Shown here: one piece after another, positions 9,327-16,589 of the stretch | Layout: every line of letters starts with the position of its first letter | Position numbering within the stretch: the first letter of the stretch is position 1 | Source: Candidatus Binatia bacterium | GTDB lineage: Bacteria; Desulfobacterota; Binatia; UBA12015 | DNA: 64,000 nucleotides | Assembly: GCA_029243485.1 (NCBI GenBank) | Contig: JAQWRY010000073.1 | Location: forward strand, 1 to 64,000 | Direction: 5' to 3' | Position numbers and translations under genes: made by a program | The notes under the pieces: generated by a model | What the model saw: the letters and a program-made list of their open reading frames with translations, nothing else | The model's database searches: none | What the model was told of the DNA's origin: nothing

Positions 9327-10583
9327 ATGACGGCGAAGTCAGGACGGGACGACGACACCAAGCTCACGCGCCGAGCTCTGCTCACCTCGACCGGTGCGAT
9401 CGCCGCGGGGGTAGCCGTGGCCGGCTGCGAGTACAAGACCCAGTTCTATCTCCTGAGCGACGCTCCGGAGTCAGAGGCGACGAATGCGAGCTGGCAGGGA
9501 TCGTCGGTGGTAGCGCGTCGGCCTCTTGGGCGGACCGGCTTCGACATGTCGGACATCTCGTTCGGTACGTCGAAGCTGCAGGACCCGGCCGTCGCTCGTC
9601 GCGCCATCGAGCGTGGGATCAACTACTTCGATACTTCACCGGACTACTCGGATGCTGCGTCCGAGCGCGCCCTCGGCGAAGGGATCAAGGGAATCCCGCG
9701 CGACCAGCTCTTCATCGCGTCGAAGTTCTGCAGTCCCGACGGCCATCTGGACGACGACACCCCGGTGCCCGAGGTGATAGCCGCCGTCGAGGGGAGTTTG
9801 AAGCGGCTCCAGGTGGATCATCTAGACCTCGTGCACGTGCACGCCGTGAACTCCGTCGACCGCCTCATGGCTCCCAATCTCCACGAGGCCTTCGACCGCC
9901 TGAAGGAGCAGGGGAAGGTGCGGTTCCTCGGAGTGTCGAGTCATACGCCGCGCCTCGAAGAGGTCATGCGCCACGCCGTCGACAGCGATCGGTTTGACGT
10001 GATCATGGTCGCGTACAATTTCAAGAACTGGCCGAAGCTCCACGACATCTTCCATGATGCGCACGAGAAGGGCATCGGCGTCGTTGCGATGAAGACGCTG
10101 AAGGGTGCCTATCATTCGCAGCTGGCGGACTTCACCGCGACCGACCGCGAGTCCTTCTCGCAGGCGGCCTTCAAGTGGGTCCTCGCGAACCCGGACGTGA
10201 GCGGACTCGTCATATCGATCGCCCACTTTCCGCAGATCGACGAATACCTCTACGCCTCGGGCAAAGCCCCGACGAAGCAGGATGTCGCGTTGCTCGAGAA
10301 GTACGACGAGTCGATCGCGAAGGTCTACTGTCGGCCGGGGTGCGGAGAATGTCTCGAGAGCTGCCCGGCGGACGTCCCCGTCGATGATCTCCTACGGTAC
10401 CGCATGTACGCCGAAAGCTACGGGCAGGAACGCGATGCGATGCGTGCGTACGCGAAGGTCGACCCGGACCGAACCGCGGCGAACTGCGCCACGTGCCCCG
10501 CGCCGTGCGAGCCCGCGTGCCCGTTCGAGATCCCCATTCGAGAGCGCCTCGTGGAGACGCACCGGCTTCTGCGCTGGGCCTGA
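9327..10583 (+). CDS. Tat-exported lipoprotein aldo/keto reductase with C-terminal Fe-S domain
   Basis: A 418-aa protein. The ATG at 9327 has an AGGAGG site at 9317-9322, so I use it instead of the open-frame start at 9159. The N-terminus has TRRALL and a hydrophobic run ending VAGC, a Tat signal with a lipobox. The barrel keeps the Asp/Tyr (DTSPDY), Lys (IASKFC) and His (LVHVHA) catalytic residues. The tail carries C-x3-C-x2-C-x3-CP and C-x2-C-x3-C-x3-CP. Export through Tat fits a protein folded around iron-sulfur clusters in the cytoplasm. It closely resembles the gene at 4606-6177 in order of parts and motifs. Natural electron donor and substrate are unknown; the adjacent heme/copper lipoprotein is a candidate partner. 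Confidence 0.9.
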   Translation: MTAKSGRDDDTKLTRRALLTSTGAIAAGVAVAGCEYKTQFYLLSDAPESEATNASWQGSSVVARRPLGRTGFDMSDISFGTSKLQDPAVARRAIERGINYFDTSPDYSDAASERALGEGIKGIPRDQLFIASKFCSPDGHLDDDTPVPEVIAAVEGSLKRLQVDHLDLVHVHAVNSVDRLMAPNLHEAFDRLKEQGKVRFLGVSSHTPRLEEVMRHAVDSDRFDVIMVAYNFKNWPKLHDIFHDAHEKGIGVVAMKTLKGAYHSQLADFTATDRESFSQAAFKWVLANPDVSGLVISIAHFPQIDEYLYASGKAPTKQDVALLEKYDESIAKVYCRPGCGECLESCPADVPVDDLLRYRMYAESYGQERDAMRAYAKVDPDRTAANCATCPAPCEPACPFEIPIRERLVETHRLLRWA

Positions 10584-10591
10584 GGCTGCGC

Positions 10592-11614
10592 TCAGCCCGC
10601 CTTGGTGCTCTTCATGAAGCCGGCGATGGTCTGAGCGAGTTCTTCGCCGCGGCCCTCTTGCAGGAAGTGGCCGCCGCCCTGGATCGTCGTGTGGGGTTGC
10701 CCCTTGGCGCCGGGCACACGTTCTAGGAAGGGCGCGTCTCGGCCCGCCGTCACCGGGTCGTTGCTCGAGAACGCGCACAGGAACGGCTTCTCCCACTTGG
10801 CGAACACCTCCCACGCCTTCAGGTTCGCGGGCAGCGACACGTCGTCGGGGAGCGTCGGCACCTGGCTCGGCATCGCCCGCGGACCCATCTTGTACGCGGG
10901 GTCGGGGAACGGCGCGTCGTAGGCGGCGATCTCCTCTCCCGACAGTTGCCGGCCGTCCGTCGTGCCACCGATCAACATGCCGATGGGCAGATCTTCGTTG
11001 TCCCAGCAGAAGCGCTGCCAGTAGACGAACTTCTGCTCGGGCGGCTTGTCTCCGCCCATGAGATTCGCTGACATGACTTCGATCGTCGGGGTGGGCATCG
11101 TGCGGCGCAGCTCTTTGGCCGCAGCGATACGGTCTTCCGGAATGTTCTGTGGAATGGGGATGCTGGTGTTCGCGATCGCGACTCGAACGAATCGCTCGGG
11201 GTTCTCCGCCACGAGGCGGAGTCCGATGAGTCCGCCCCAATCCTGGCCGACGAACGTTGCGCCCTGGACCTCGTTCGCCGTGAGCCACGCCGTCAGCCAG
11301 TCGACCTGGCGCTGGTAGGAGTAGTCCTCACGCGCACCTGGTTTGTCGGAACGGCCGAAGCCGACGAGATCCGGCGCGAGCACGCGGTAGCCGGCACGCG
11401 TGAACACCGGAATCATGTGACGGTAGAGGTAGCTCCAACTCGGCTGGCCGTGCATGCAGACGATCGTCTCGCCATCGCGAGGGCCTTGGTCGATGTGGTG
11501 GATGCGAAGCATCTGGCCGTCGCCGGCCGGAACGTCGGTGTAGTGCGGATCGAAGGGGTAGTTGGGCAGGTTGGCGAAGCGTTCGTCAGGCGTGCGCAGG
11601 ATCTCCATATCCAT
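10592..11614 (-). CDS. Haloalkane dehalogenase-like alpha/beta hydrolase
   Basis: A 340-aa cytoplasmic alpha/beta hydrolase with subfamily I (DhlA/DhmA-like) features. The HGQPSW motif (55-60) contributes the oxyanion and halide site, the nucleophile elbow is GQDWGG with Asp125 followed by Trp126, the acid is Asp286 in SSNDPV, and the base is His316 in GGGHF. Asp as nucleophile with a Trp neighbour is diagnostic of dehalogenases rather than esterases. The cap region is residues 150-240; the second halide-stabilising Trp cannot be placed with certainty. Likely reaction: hydrolysis of a haloalkane to alcohol and halide. It stands alone, converging with the reductase at 9327-10583 only 8 bp away. 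Confidence 0.85.
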   Translation of the reverse strand: MDMEILRTPDERFANLPNYPFDPHYTDVPAGDGQMLRIHHIDQGPRDGETIVCMHGQPSWSYLYRHMIPVFTRAGYRVLAPDLVGFGRSDKPGAREDYSYQRQVDWLTAWLTANEVQGATFVGQDWGGLIGLRLVAENPERFVRVAIANTSIPIPQNIPEDRIAAAKELRRTMPTPTIEVMSANLMGGDKPPEQKFVYWQRFCWDNEDLPIGMLIGGTTDGRQLSGEEIAAYDAPFPDPAYKMGPRAMPSQVPTLPDDVSLPANLKAWEVFAKWEKPFLCAFSSNDPVTAGRDAPFLERVPGAKGQPHTTIQGGGHFLQEGRGEELAQTIAGFMKSTKAG

Positions 11615-12125
11615 CTATTGGCGTAGTTTGTGCCATAATGTCAACCGTGTGTTCAGAGCCGGCATCCGGGCGGGGCGCCTGGCGGATCCCGCGGGGGCCG
11701 CCGCGCCGGCCCCCGCGGGAGGGGGGCTGCGCGGTGCGGCAGGGTCCACCCTTGCGAAGGGCAGAGAGCGCGCTGCGCTCGTCCATTCTCGGCGTGGTCA
11801 CGCCGCTCTTCGGATCGCGGCACGGCGGCTCGGTGCTGCGGAGTGCTCCCACGATGGCGTCAGGCGTTGCCTTGGGAGCCTTCTGGCGAAGCGCCTCGAT
11901 CGCGAGTCGTTGCTCGAGTAGGGCCGCTTCGTCGGGGAGGAGAGACTCGACAGCGCAGTCGACGGCCAACTCGGGGATCACCTCGAGGTCCATGTTCTCG
12001 CGGGCGGCCGCCGTCATGGCAGGAGAAAGCTCTGCCGCGTGCGCGTCTGTGTTCTGAAGTCAGAGCAACAGAAGAATCGTGAGGAGTACCTGGATGGGGC
12101 GGACGGCAGTCGCGGGGACGAACAT
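11586..12125 (-). pseudogene. Small exported protein interrupted by TGA in its signal peptide
   Basis: An ATG at 12125 with a GAGAGG site 9 bases upstream opens MFVPATAVRPIQVLLTILLLL, a normal signal peptide, and then meets TGA at 12060-12062. The same frame continues without another stop as LQNTDAHAAELSPAM and about 65 further codons of protein-like sequence (ELAVDCAVESLLPDEAALL), before becoming low-complexity over a G-rich hairpin and ending inside the dehalogenase start. A single TGC-to-TGA change in a lipobox would explain the stop. Read-through or selenocysteine is possible in principle but I saw no supporting stem-loop. Function unknown. Confidence 0.45.
11687..11720. repeat. 13-bp perfect GC inverted repeat (hairpin)
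   Basis: TCCCGCGGGGGCC (11687-11699) and its exact reverse complement (11708-11720) are separated by 8 bases. The stem is almost all G and C and has no T-run on either side, so it is a strong structure but not a classical intrinsic terminator. It lies upstream of the dehalogenase gene, within the tail of the decayed small gene. Confidence 0.55.
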
Positions 12126-12217
12126 CAGCGGGATCCTCTCGAACGCGCGGCTCCGCGTTGCACGGAGCCGGGGATGAGCCCGCTATCGGCTTTCTGCGGC
12201 GCGCGCCTAAGGTCGCC

Positions 12218-12541
12218 TCACGCCGCGCCGGAGTAGCCGGCGACGAGCGCGACGCCGAGCGCGACGAGCACGATGCCGCCGATGGCGGCGGGGTGCAGTG
12301 CCTCTCCGTACACAGCCCACCCGAGGAGGGCGACGAGGGCCGTTCCAATGCCCGCCCAGGCGGCATAGACGACGGCGATTGGCAGCTCCTGCAGGGAGAG
12401 CGAGAGACAATAGAATGCGGTGACGTAACCGAATGCGACGATCGAAGCGGGGAGGGGGCGTGTGAACCCCTCGGTCGAGCGGAGCGTCAGCGTCGCCACG
12501 ACCTCGGCGAGAATGGCGACGGCAAGCCAACGAGCGCCCAT
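12218..12541 (-). CDS. Small multidrug resistance (SMR) family efflux protein
   Basis: A 107-aa protein with four membrane helices and the SMR hallmarks: the essential membrane Glu13 in helix one (AILAEVVAT, equivalent to EmrE Glu14), the YAAWAGIG segment of helix three and the Gly-rich fourth helix. Such proteins work as dimers exchanging protons for cationic drugs, quaternary amines or guanidinium. It starts 33 bp after the TetR gene stop on the same strand, so the two form a regulator-efflux operon. Which SMR subtype (Qac or Gdx) cannot be decided by eye. Confidence 0.9.
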   Translation of the reverse strand: MGARWLAVAILAEVVATLTLRSTEGFTRPLPASIVAFGYVTAFYCLSLSLQELPIAVVYAAWAGIGTALVALLGWAVYGEALHPAAIGGIVLVALGVALVAGYSGAA

Positions 12542-12574
12542 ATCAGACTCCGAGGGTGGAACACGCGTGATTCA

Positions 12575-13144
12575 TCATGTTCTCGTCATCCCCTCCAGCG
12601 CCCCGACGACCTGGCGGTCGAGCGTAGGGTCGACGCGTTTCAATCCGAGCAACGAAGAGAGCCACAAGCCATCGGCGGCGAGCCGGACGATCGCGGCCTG
12701 CACCGGGTCGACGGCGTCGTCCTGGATGCGGCGATGCCATTGCGCGAAGTGATCCTGCAGGTCCGTGAGGCCCGATGTGTTGCCTCCGAGTCCGGCGAGC
12801 AGGCTCGCCATCAGCTGGCCGGATTGTCCCTTCGGTTCGCCGTCGGCGGTTACGGTCGAGGCGAGATAGGCGCGGGCCCAGCGCCCGCGACCGTCCGGTT
12901 CGTCGTCCGCGAGATCGCTCTGGGCCTGCTCGAACTCGGCCAGCATGCGGTCGGTCAGGCCCGCGACCAGCGCCTGCTTCGAGCGGAAGTGGTAGAGCAG
13001 GCCGCCCTTGCTCACTTCGGCCTCCGCCGCGACCGCGTCCAGAACGAGGCCCGCCGGCCCGTGCGCGAGGAGTCTCCTCTCGGCGGCGTCGAGGACGCGC
13101 TCGCGTGCGCCCCGTATCCGTTGATGTTTTCCCGAATCCACCAT
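12575..13144 (-). CDS. TetR/AcrR family repressor
   Basis: A 189-aa regulator. Residues 10-58 form the TetR helix-turn-helix domain (VLDAAERRLLAHGPAGL, then SKGGLLYHFRSKQAL), and the remaining helical domain is the ligand pocket. A perfect 7-bp inverted repeat lies just upstream of its start, overlapping the promoter, which indicates autorepression. It is the first gene of an operon with the SMR efflux gene, so the ligand is probably a substrate of that pump. Confidence 0.9.
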   Translation of the reverse strand: MVDSGKHQRIRGARERVLDAAERRLLAHGPAGLVLDAVAAEAEVSKGGLLYHFRSKQALVAGLTDRMLAEFEQAQSDLADDEPDGRGRWARAYLASTVTADGEPKGQSGQLMASLLAGLGGNTSGLTDLQDHFAQWHRRIQDDAVDPVQAAIVRLAADGLWLSSLLGLKRVDPTLDRQVVGALEGMTRT

Positions 13145-13153
13145 TGCGGAAAG

Positions 13154-13182
13154 TGTATACCGTCCAGCCGGTATAGTCGCAA
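13154..13182 (-). promoter_or_regulatory. Promoter with embedded TetR operator
   Basis: Reading leftward: TTGCGA (13182-13177), a 17-bp spacer, and TATACA (13159-13154) make a good sigma-70-type promoter 10 bp before the TetR start. TATACCG (13156-13162) and CGGTATA (13169-13175) form a perfect 7-bp inverted repeat with 6-bp spacing inside the spacer and -10 region, exactly where a repressor dimer would block RNA polymerase. The leader would be very short. Confidence 0.6.
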
Positions 13183-13228
13183 GAGATGGGTTCGATTCCG
13201 GGCTCGTCGAGCGCGCGGTTTTCGCTCC

Positions 13229-13468
13229 TCAGAACCCGGCGTCGAGGAGGATCAGCGCATCTTCTGACGTCCGGCTGCGAAAGTCGGCAAGGGTCGACCT
13301 GGCGAGCCACGCGTCGGCTTCGGAGCGGTTGGATACGCGGTACACGAACGCGCCCTCGATCGCGTGCATCGCTCCGTCGAGGCTGCCGCCGTTGAGCTGC
13401 GCGTCGACGGCAAGCTCGAGCAGACTTTCCCGTGTTGCGGCGAGCGTGGCGACGTGAAGGATGTTCAC
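13229..13468 (-). CDS. Hypothetical 79-aa protein, possibly a fragment
   Basis: A GTG at 13468 opens a frame whose translation is protein-like (NILHVATLAATRESLLELAV, then HAIEGAFVYRVSNRSE and a C-terminal SEDALILLDAGF). Upstream in the same frame the composition turns Ser/Arg-rich and looks like a shadow, which is why I start at the GTG. There is no convincing ribosome site and no recognised family. It may be the surviving end of a larger gene. Confidence 0.35.
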   Translation of the reverse strand: MNILHVATLAATRESLLELAVDAQLNGGSLDGAMHAIEGAFVYRVSNRSEADAWLARSTLADFRSRTSEDALILLDAGF

Positions 13469-13499
13469 CCCAGTGCTCCGCTCGGACGGGCTTCTCTGC

Positions 13500-13790
13500 G
13501 GCCGTGAGCTGGCCGCGCTTGAGGCCGGGGAATCACCAGATGATGTTGAAGGTGACCGACTCGGCGGGCAAAACGAGAACCGAGACGCGGACGGTGAAGG
13601 TCGTACAAATCCTGCCCGGCGTGAACTTCGCGCGCGATCTCTCGACGGCGAGTGCGTCGTGCTTGTTCGTCGGAACCGATTCGTTCCGTTGCAGCAGGGG
13701 ACCTGCGGCACGGACATCGAGTTTTCGTGGTCGAACGCGAAGCAAGCGTGGGAAGCGTCGGCTGGGTGTGATCCCTATCCGGACTCGGCG
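13500..13790 (+). pseudogene. Possible remnant of a secreted PKD/Ig-like domain protein
   Basis: In one rightward frame PGNHQMMLKVTDSAGKTRTE followed by TRTVKVV looks like the end of a PKD or immunoglobulin-like repeat (beta strand, V-T-D-S-A-G turn, strand). A neighbouring frame then gives GTCGTDIEFSWSNAKQAWEA and GCDPYPDSAS. There is no start codon context and the frames do not join, so this looks like a decayed gene. The opposite strand is also partly open, which keeps confidence low. Confidence 0.25.
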
Positions 13791-13793
13791 TCG

Positions 13794-14537
13794 TCAGCTC
13801 AGATCGAGTCGCCGCTCGGCGAAGGGTGGATCGACGCGCGTGCCGTCTTTGAGAACCCAGGGTCGGTCGTCGTAGGGCTCGCCGGTCGTGAAGTTCTTGG
13901 CGTCGGCACGGCCGTACTGCATCACCCACGCCCGTCGTTGTCTGTCCTCGGTTTGGTTGCCGACGGTCTGGTGCAGGAGGAGGGTCGAGAAGAGCAGTGT
14001 GTCGCCCGCCTTGGCCGGGAGCTCGACCGCGTTCGAGTCGTCGACGCCCGGGACGTAGAAGTGCACGGTCTCGAGGACGTGTTCGCGGGCGCCGTTTTTG
14101 TGCGAGCCCGGTAGAACTTGAAGGCCGCCGTTTGCGAGATTGGAGTCGTCCAAGGCGAGCCACGTAGTGAGGAACTCGGGGCAGCCGCCCGGGTGGTAGC
14201 CGTTGTCCTGGTGCCACGGGATGAGGCTCCCGGAACCCGGGGCCTTGTTGATGCCCTGGTCCCACCAGAAACGGACGTCGGGGCCGATGACCTGCGCGAC
14301 GAGCCCGAGCATCTCGGGGTGGTTCACGAACGTGCGCAGCGTGGCGCTGCGGAAATTGAGCATCGCGCGGTAAGGGTACACGCCGTCTGTCTCGTTGCCG
14401 AGAGTCTGCGCTTCGAACGTGACGAGACGGTCATACTCGCCCGAGATCGTCGCGAGTTCGTCGTCAGTGAAGATTTGCCCGACGTTCACGAAGCCTCGCT
14501 CGCGGAAGGTCTCTAGGTGCTGGGGAGTGAGCTTCAT
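13794..14537 (-). CDS. Phytanoyl-CoA dioxygenase (PhyH) family protein
   Basis: A 247-aa Fe(II)/2-oxoglutarate oxygenase. The iron-binding facial triad is visible as His109 and Asp111 (PWHQDNGY) and His189 (LLLHQTVGN); Arg201 or Arg202 twelve residues later fits 2-oxoglutarate binding. Length and spacing are typical of PhyH proteins. Members hydroxylate lipids, CoA thioesters or small natural products; the substrate here cannot be predicted. It is divergent from the Nudix hydrolase at 14671. Confidence 0.87.
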   Translation of the reverse strand: MKLTPQHLETFRERGFVNVGQIFTDDELATISGEYDRLVTFEAQTLGNETDGVYPYRAMLNFRSATLRTFVNHPEMLGLVAQVIGPDVRFWWDQGINKAPGSGSLIPWHQDNGYHPGGCPEFLTTWLALDDSNLANGGLQVLPGSHKNGAREHVLETVHFYVPGVDDSNAVELPAKAGDTLLFSTLLLHQTVGNQTEDRQRRAWVMQYGRADAKNFTTGEPYDDRPWVLKDGTRVDPPFAERRLDLS

Positions 14538-14670
14538 GTCTTCGTCGTACTCCGCCCGCGGCAGGAGCGCCAGGCATGGATTTCCTGCCCGAGTTGCGGC
14601 GCGGGCAGGGCCGGCGAGAGCAAGCGAGGCGTGGCGGCGATTTGCGAATCATGACATTAGTTTAGAGCCT

Positions 14671-15300
14671 ATGAGTGACGCGTTGGTTCCGCCCTGGTTA
14701 CGATTCGTCCAGCAGGTTCAGTCGATCGCGCAGATGGGGCTGCACTACACGGACGGCGAGCACGACCGCGAACGGTACCGGCAGCTCCTCGAGCTAGCCG
14801 CGGAGATGGGCGCCCACGGAAGTGGGGACTCGGTAGAAGACGTGCGCGGCGTCTTCTCGCGGGAGCAGGGGCCATCGACGCCGAAGGTCGACGTGCGCGC
14901 CACGGTATTCCAGGACGATGGCGTGCTGCTCGTGCGAGAGCGCAGCGATGGGCGCTGGTCGCTGCCCGGTGGGTGGATCGACGTCGGAGAGTCCGCCAGC
15001 GAGGCCGCCGCCCGCGAGGTCCGCGAGGAGACGGGCTACGAAGTCCGGCCCACTCGGCTTCTGGCCGTCTGGGACAAGGGCAAGCACGAGATGCGGCAGG
15101 ACGCGTTCCACATCTACAAGATCATCTTCGACTGCACGGTCGAGTCGGGAGAGGCGCGCACGAGTTTCGAGACGAGCGCAGTGGCGTTCTTTCCCGTGAC
15201 GGAGCTACCGGAACTCTCGTTGCATCGCGTGATCGAGCCTCAGATTTTCCGGCTGTTTGAACTCCACCGGGATCCGGAAGCCCCGCCCGACTTCGACTGA
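14671..15300 (+). CDS. Nudix hydrolase with N-terminal Nudix-associated domain
   Basis: A 209-aa protein; the start at ATG 14671 fits the domain boundary (the longer frame upstream is the shadow of the PhyH gene). Residues 1-65 match the helical domain that precedes the catalytic domain in YjhB-like Nudix proteins (WLRFVQQVQSIAQMGLHYT). The Nudix box follows at about residues 101-124, with Gly, Glu and the REVREETGY helix that binds Mg2+. Relatives hydrolyse ADP-ribose or nucleoside diphosphate derivatives. There is no strong ribosome site. Confidence 0.88.
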   Translation: MSDALVPPWLRFVQQVQSIAQMGLHYTDGEHDRERYRQLLELAAEMGAHGSGDSVEDVRGVFSREQGPSTPKVDVRATVFQDDGVLLVRERSDGRWSLPGGWIDVGESASEAAAREVREETGYEVRPTRLLAVWDKGKHEMRQDAFHIYKIIFDCTVESGEARTSFETSAVAFFPVTELPELSLHRVIEPQIFRLFELHRDPEAPPDFD

Positions 15301-15307
15301 GACAGTC

Positions 15308-16000
15308 TTAGCCCTCGATGCGCATCTCGATTCGTCCCATCGGTCCGAAGTCGACGTGAAAGAGATCGCCCGGTGCGGCCTCGACCGGCTGGATCAGCGA
15401 GCCGCAGAGGATCCAGTCGCCGCCGTCCAGTCGCTCGTCGTAGCGTTCGAGAAGAGCGGCAGTGCCGAGCGCGATCGGGGCGGGGTCGTTGAGCGCAAGT
15501 TCGGGCACGGCCTCGGCGACCTTCTCGCCGTTGCGGTAAACGACCGGGAATTCGGGCCCGATCGGGTAGAAGGCACTGTGGGCACCGGCGACCCACGAGC
15601 CGGCATGGAAGAAACTGTGGGCCGAGATGCCCGCGAGTCCGCCGTCGTTGGGGAGTGCGTAGTCGACGATTTCGATCGCTGGCGCGTAGCCCTCGATCGA
15701 CTCGGCGGCTTCCTCCGCGGTGGCGAGGGAGGGGAGGCTGGTGCCGAGGCGGATCGCGATCTCCGCTTCGAGGTAGATCTTGCTTTCGCTCGATGCCTGG
15801 AAGATGGGTTCGTCGAGGACACACTCGGCGGGTAAGGCGCCGAGCACCCAACCATCGAGGCCGAGGTCTTTCTGGACGGCGGGCACATTGAGGGCGACCT
15901 TCCAGCCGACCCGCTGCAAGCCCCGGTCTTGTTCTGCCCGGACGCGCGCGAATTGGCTCATCATCCCGGCGTCGAGTTCCCTGACGGTTTCTTCTTTCAT
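15308..16000 (-). CDS. 2-keto-4-pentenoate hydratase / fumarylacetoacetate-hydrolase family protein
   Basis: A 230-aa protein starting at ATG 16000 (a GTG at 16024 would add eight residues). Conserved elements include GWKVALN near the start, the acidic metal-site pair in IYLEAEIAIRLG, EIVDYALPN, and the late VEAAPGDLFHVDFG. The family adds water to 2-hydroxypenta-2,4-dienoates in meta-cleavage pathways for aromatic compounds, or acts as a decarboxylase. No other meta-cleavage genes are beside it, so the substrate is open. It converges with the Nudix gene 7 bp away. Confidence 0.85.
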   Translation of the reverse strand: MKEETVRELDAGMMSQFARVRAEQDRGLQRVGWKVALNVPAVQKDLGLDGWVLGALPAECVLDEPIFQASSESKIYLEAEIAIRLGTSLPSLATAEEAAESIEGYAPAIEIVDYALPNDGGLAGISAHSFFHAGSWVAGAHSAFYPIGPEFPVVYRNGEKVAEAVPELALNDPAPIALGTAALLERYDERLDGGDWILCGSLIQPVEAAPGDLFHVDFGPMGRIEMRIEG

Positions 16001-16049
16001 CGCGTTGGTTGACGACGGTAGCACGAACCGGCGCAGCTTGCTGAACGGG

Positions 16050-16589
16050 CTACAGCCTCGGCTGCTCGGCTCTTCCCTTCAGTGCCTCATTCATCTTGAC
16101 GAACGACTCGTGGGTGGCCTTCTGAATGTCCGGCGCGCGTTCGCGCAGGATGCGAGCGAGCAGGCCGCGGAACTCCTCGCGCTGAATCACGAGTGAGCGC
16201 TCGTCGCCGATCGCTTCCACGACAAAGGAGTGATCCGTATCCAGGATGCCTGGGATCCCGACGCGCCCGCGCCACCGGAGCTCCCTCGGCTCGAACGTCA
16301 CGACGACGGGGTGCACGGTGAGCGGTTCCTTCCAGGTTCGCTGCGAGAGCGTCGCGGAGATCGTCTCGCCCGGACGGACCGGCCCGACGATTTCCAGGAG
16401 GTACGGGTTCCACTGTGGGTAGGCATCGGTGGCGGCGAGGATCTCCCACACGCGCTCCGCCGGGGCCTCGATCTCGAGCCGGTGCTCCACCGCGTATTGG
16501 ACCTGGGAACCGAAGATCAGCAAGAGAACCACGAACACTGCGAGCGCGGTGGCCGCTAGGGCTCCGAGAACGACCGCGACCCTCTTCAT
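16050..16589 (-). CDS. Membrane-anchored SRPBCC (START-like) protein
   Basis: A 179-aa protein with one N-terminal membrane segment (about residues 5-27), then a helix-grip domain typical of the polyketide cyclase/dehydrase branch: EIEAPAERVWEILAATDAYP, NPYLLEIVG and a C-terminal amphipathic helix. Such domains bind hydrophobic ligands in a deep pocket; many have no known enzymatic role. Its ATG overlaps the TGA of the alpha-glucosidase by four bases (ATGA), so it is translationally coupled to that gene and, through it, to the P450. Confidence 0.85.
   Translation of the reverse strand: MKRVAVVLGALAATALAVFVVLLLIFGSQVQYAVEHRLEIEAPAERVWEILAATDAYPQWNPYLLEIVGPVRPGETISATLSQRTWKEPLTVHPVVVTFEPRELRWRGRVGIPGILDTDHSFVVEAIGDERSLVIQREEFRGLLARILRERAPDIQKATHESFVKMNEALKGRAEQPRL

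Noticed and set aside
11616-11644. TTGACA on the minus strand before the dehalogenase
   Set aside because: The best -10 at proper spacing is CCAATA directly at the ATG, so a promoter cannot be supported.
12060-12062. Selenocysteine as the explanation for the TGA
   Set aside because: No stem-loop of SECIS type was seen right after the codon and the residue falls in a signal peptide, so mutation is more likely.
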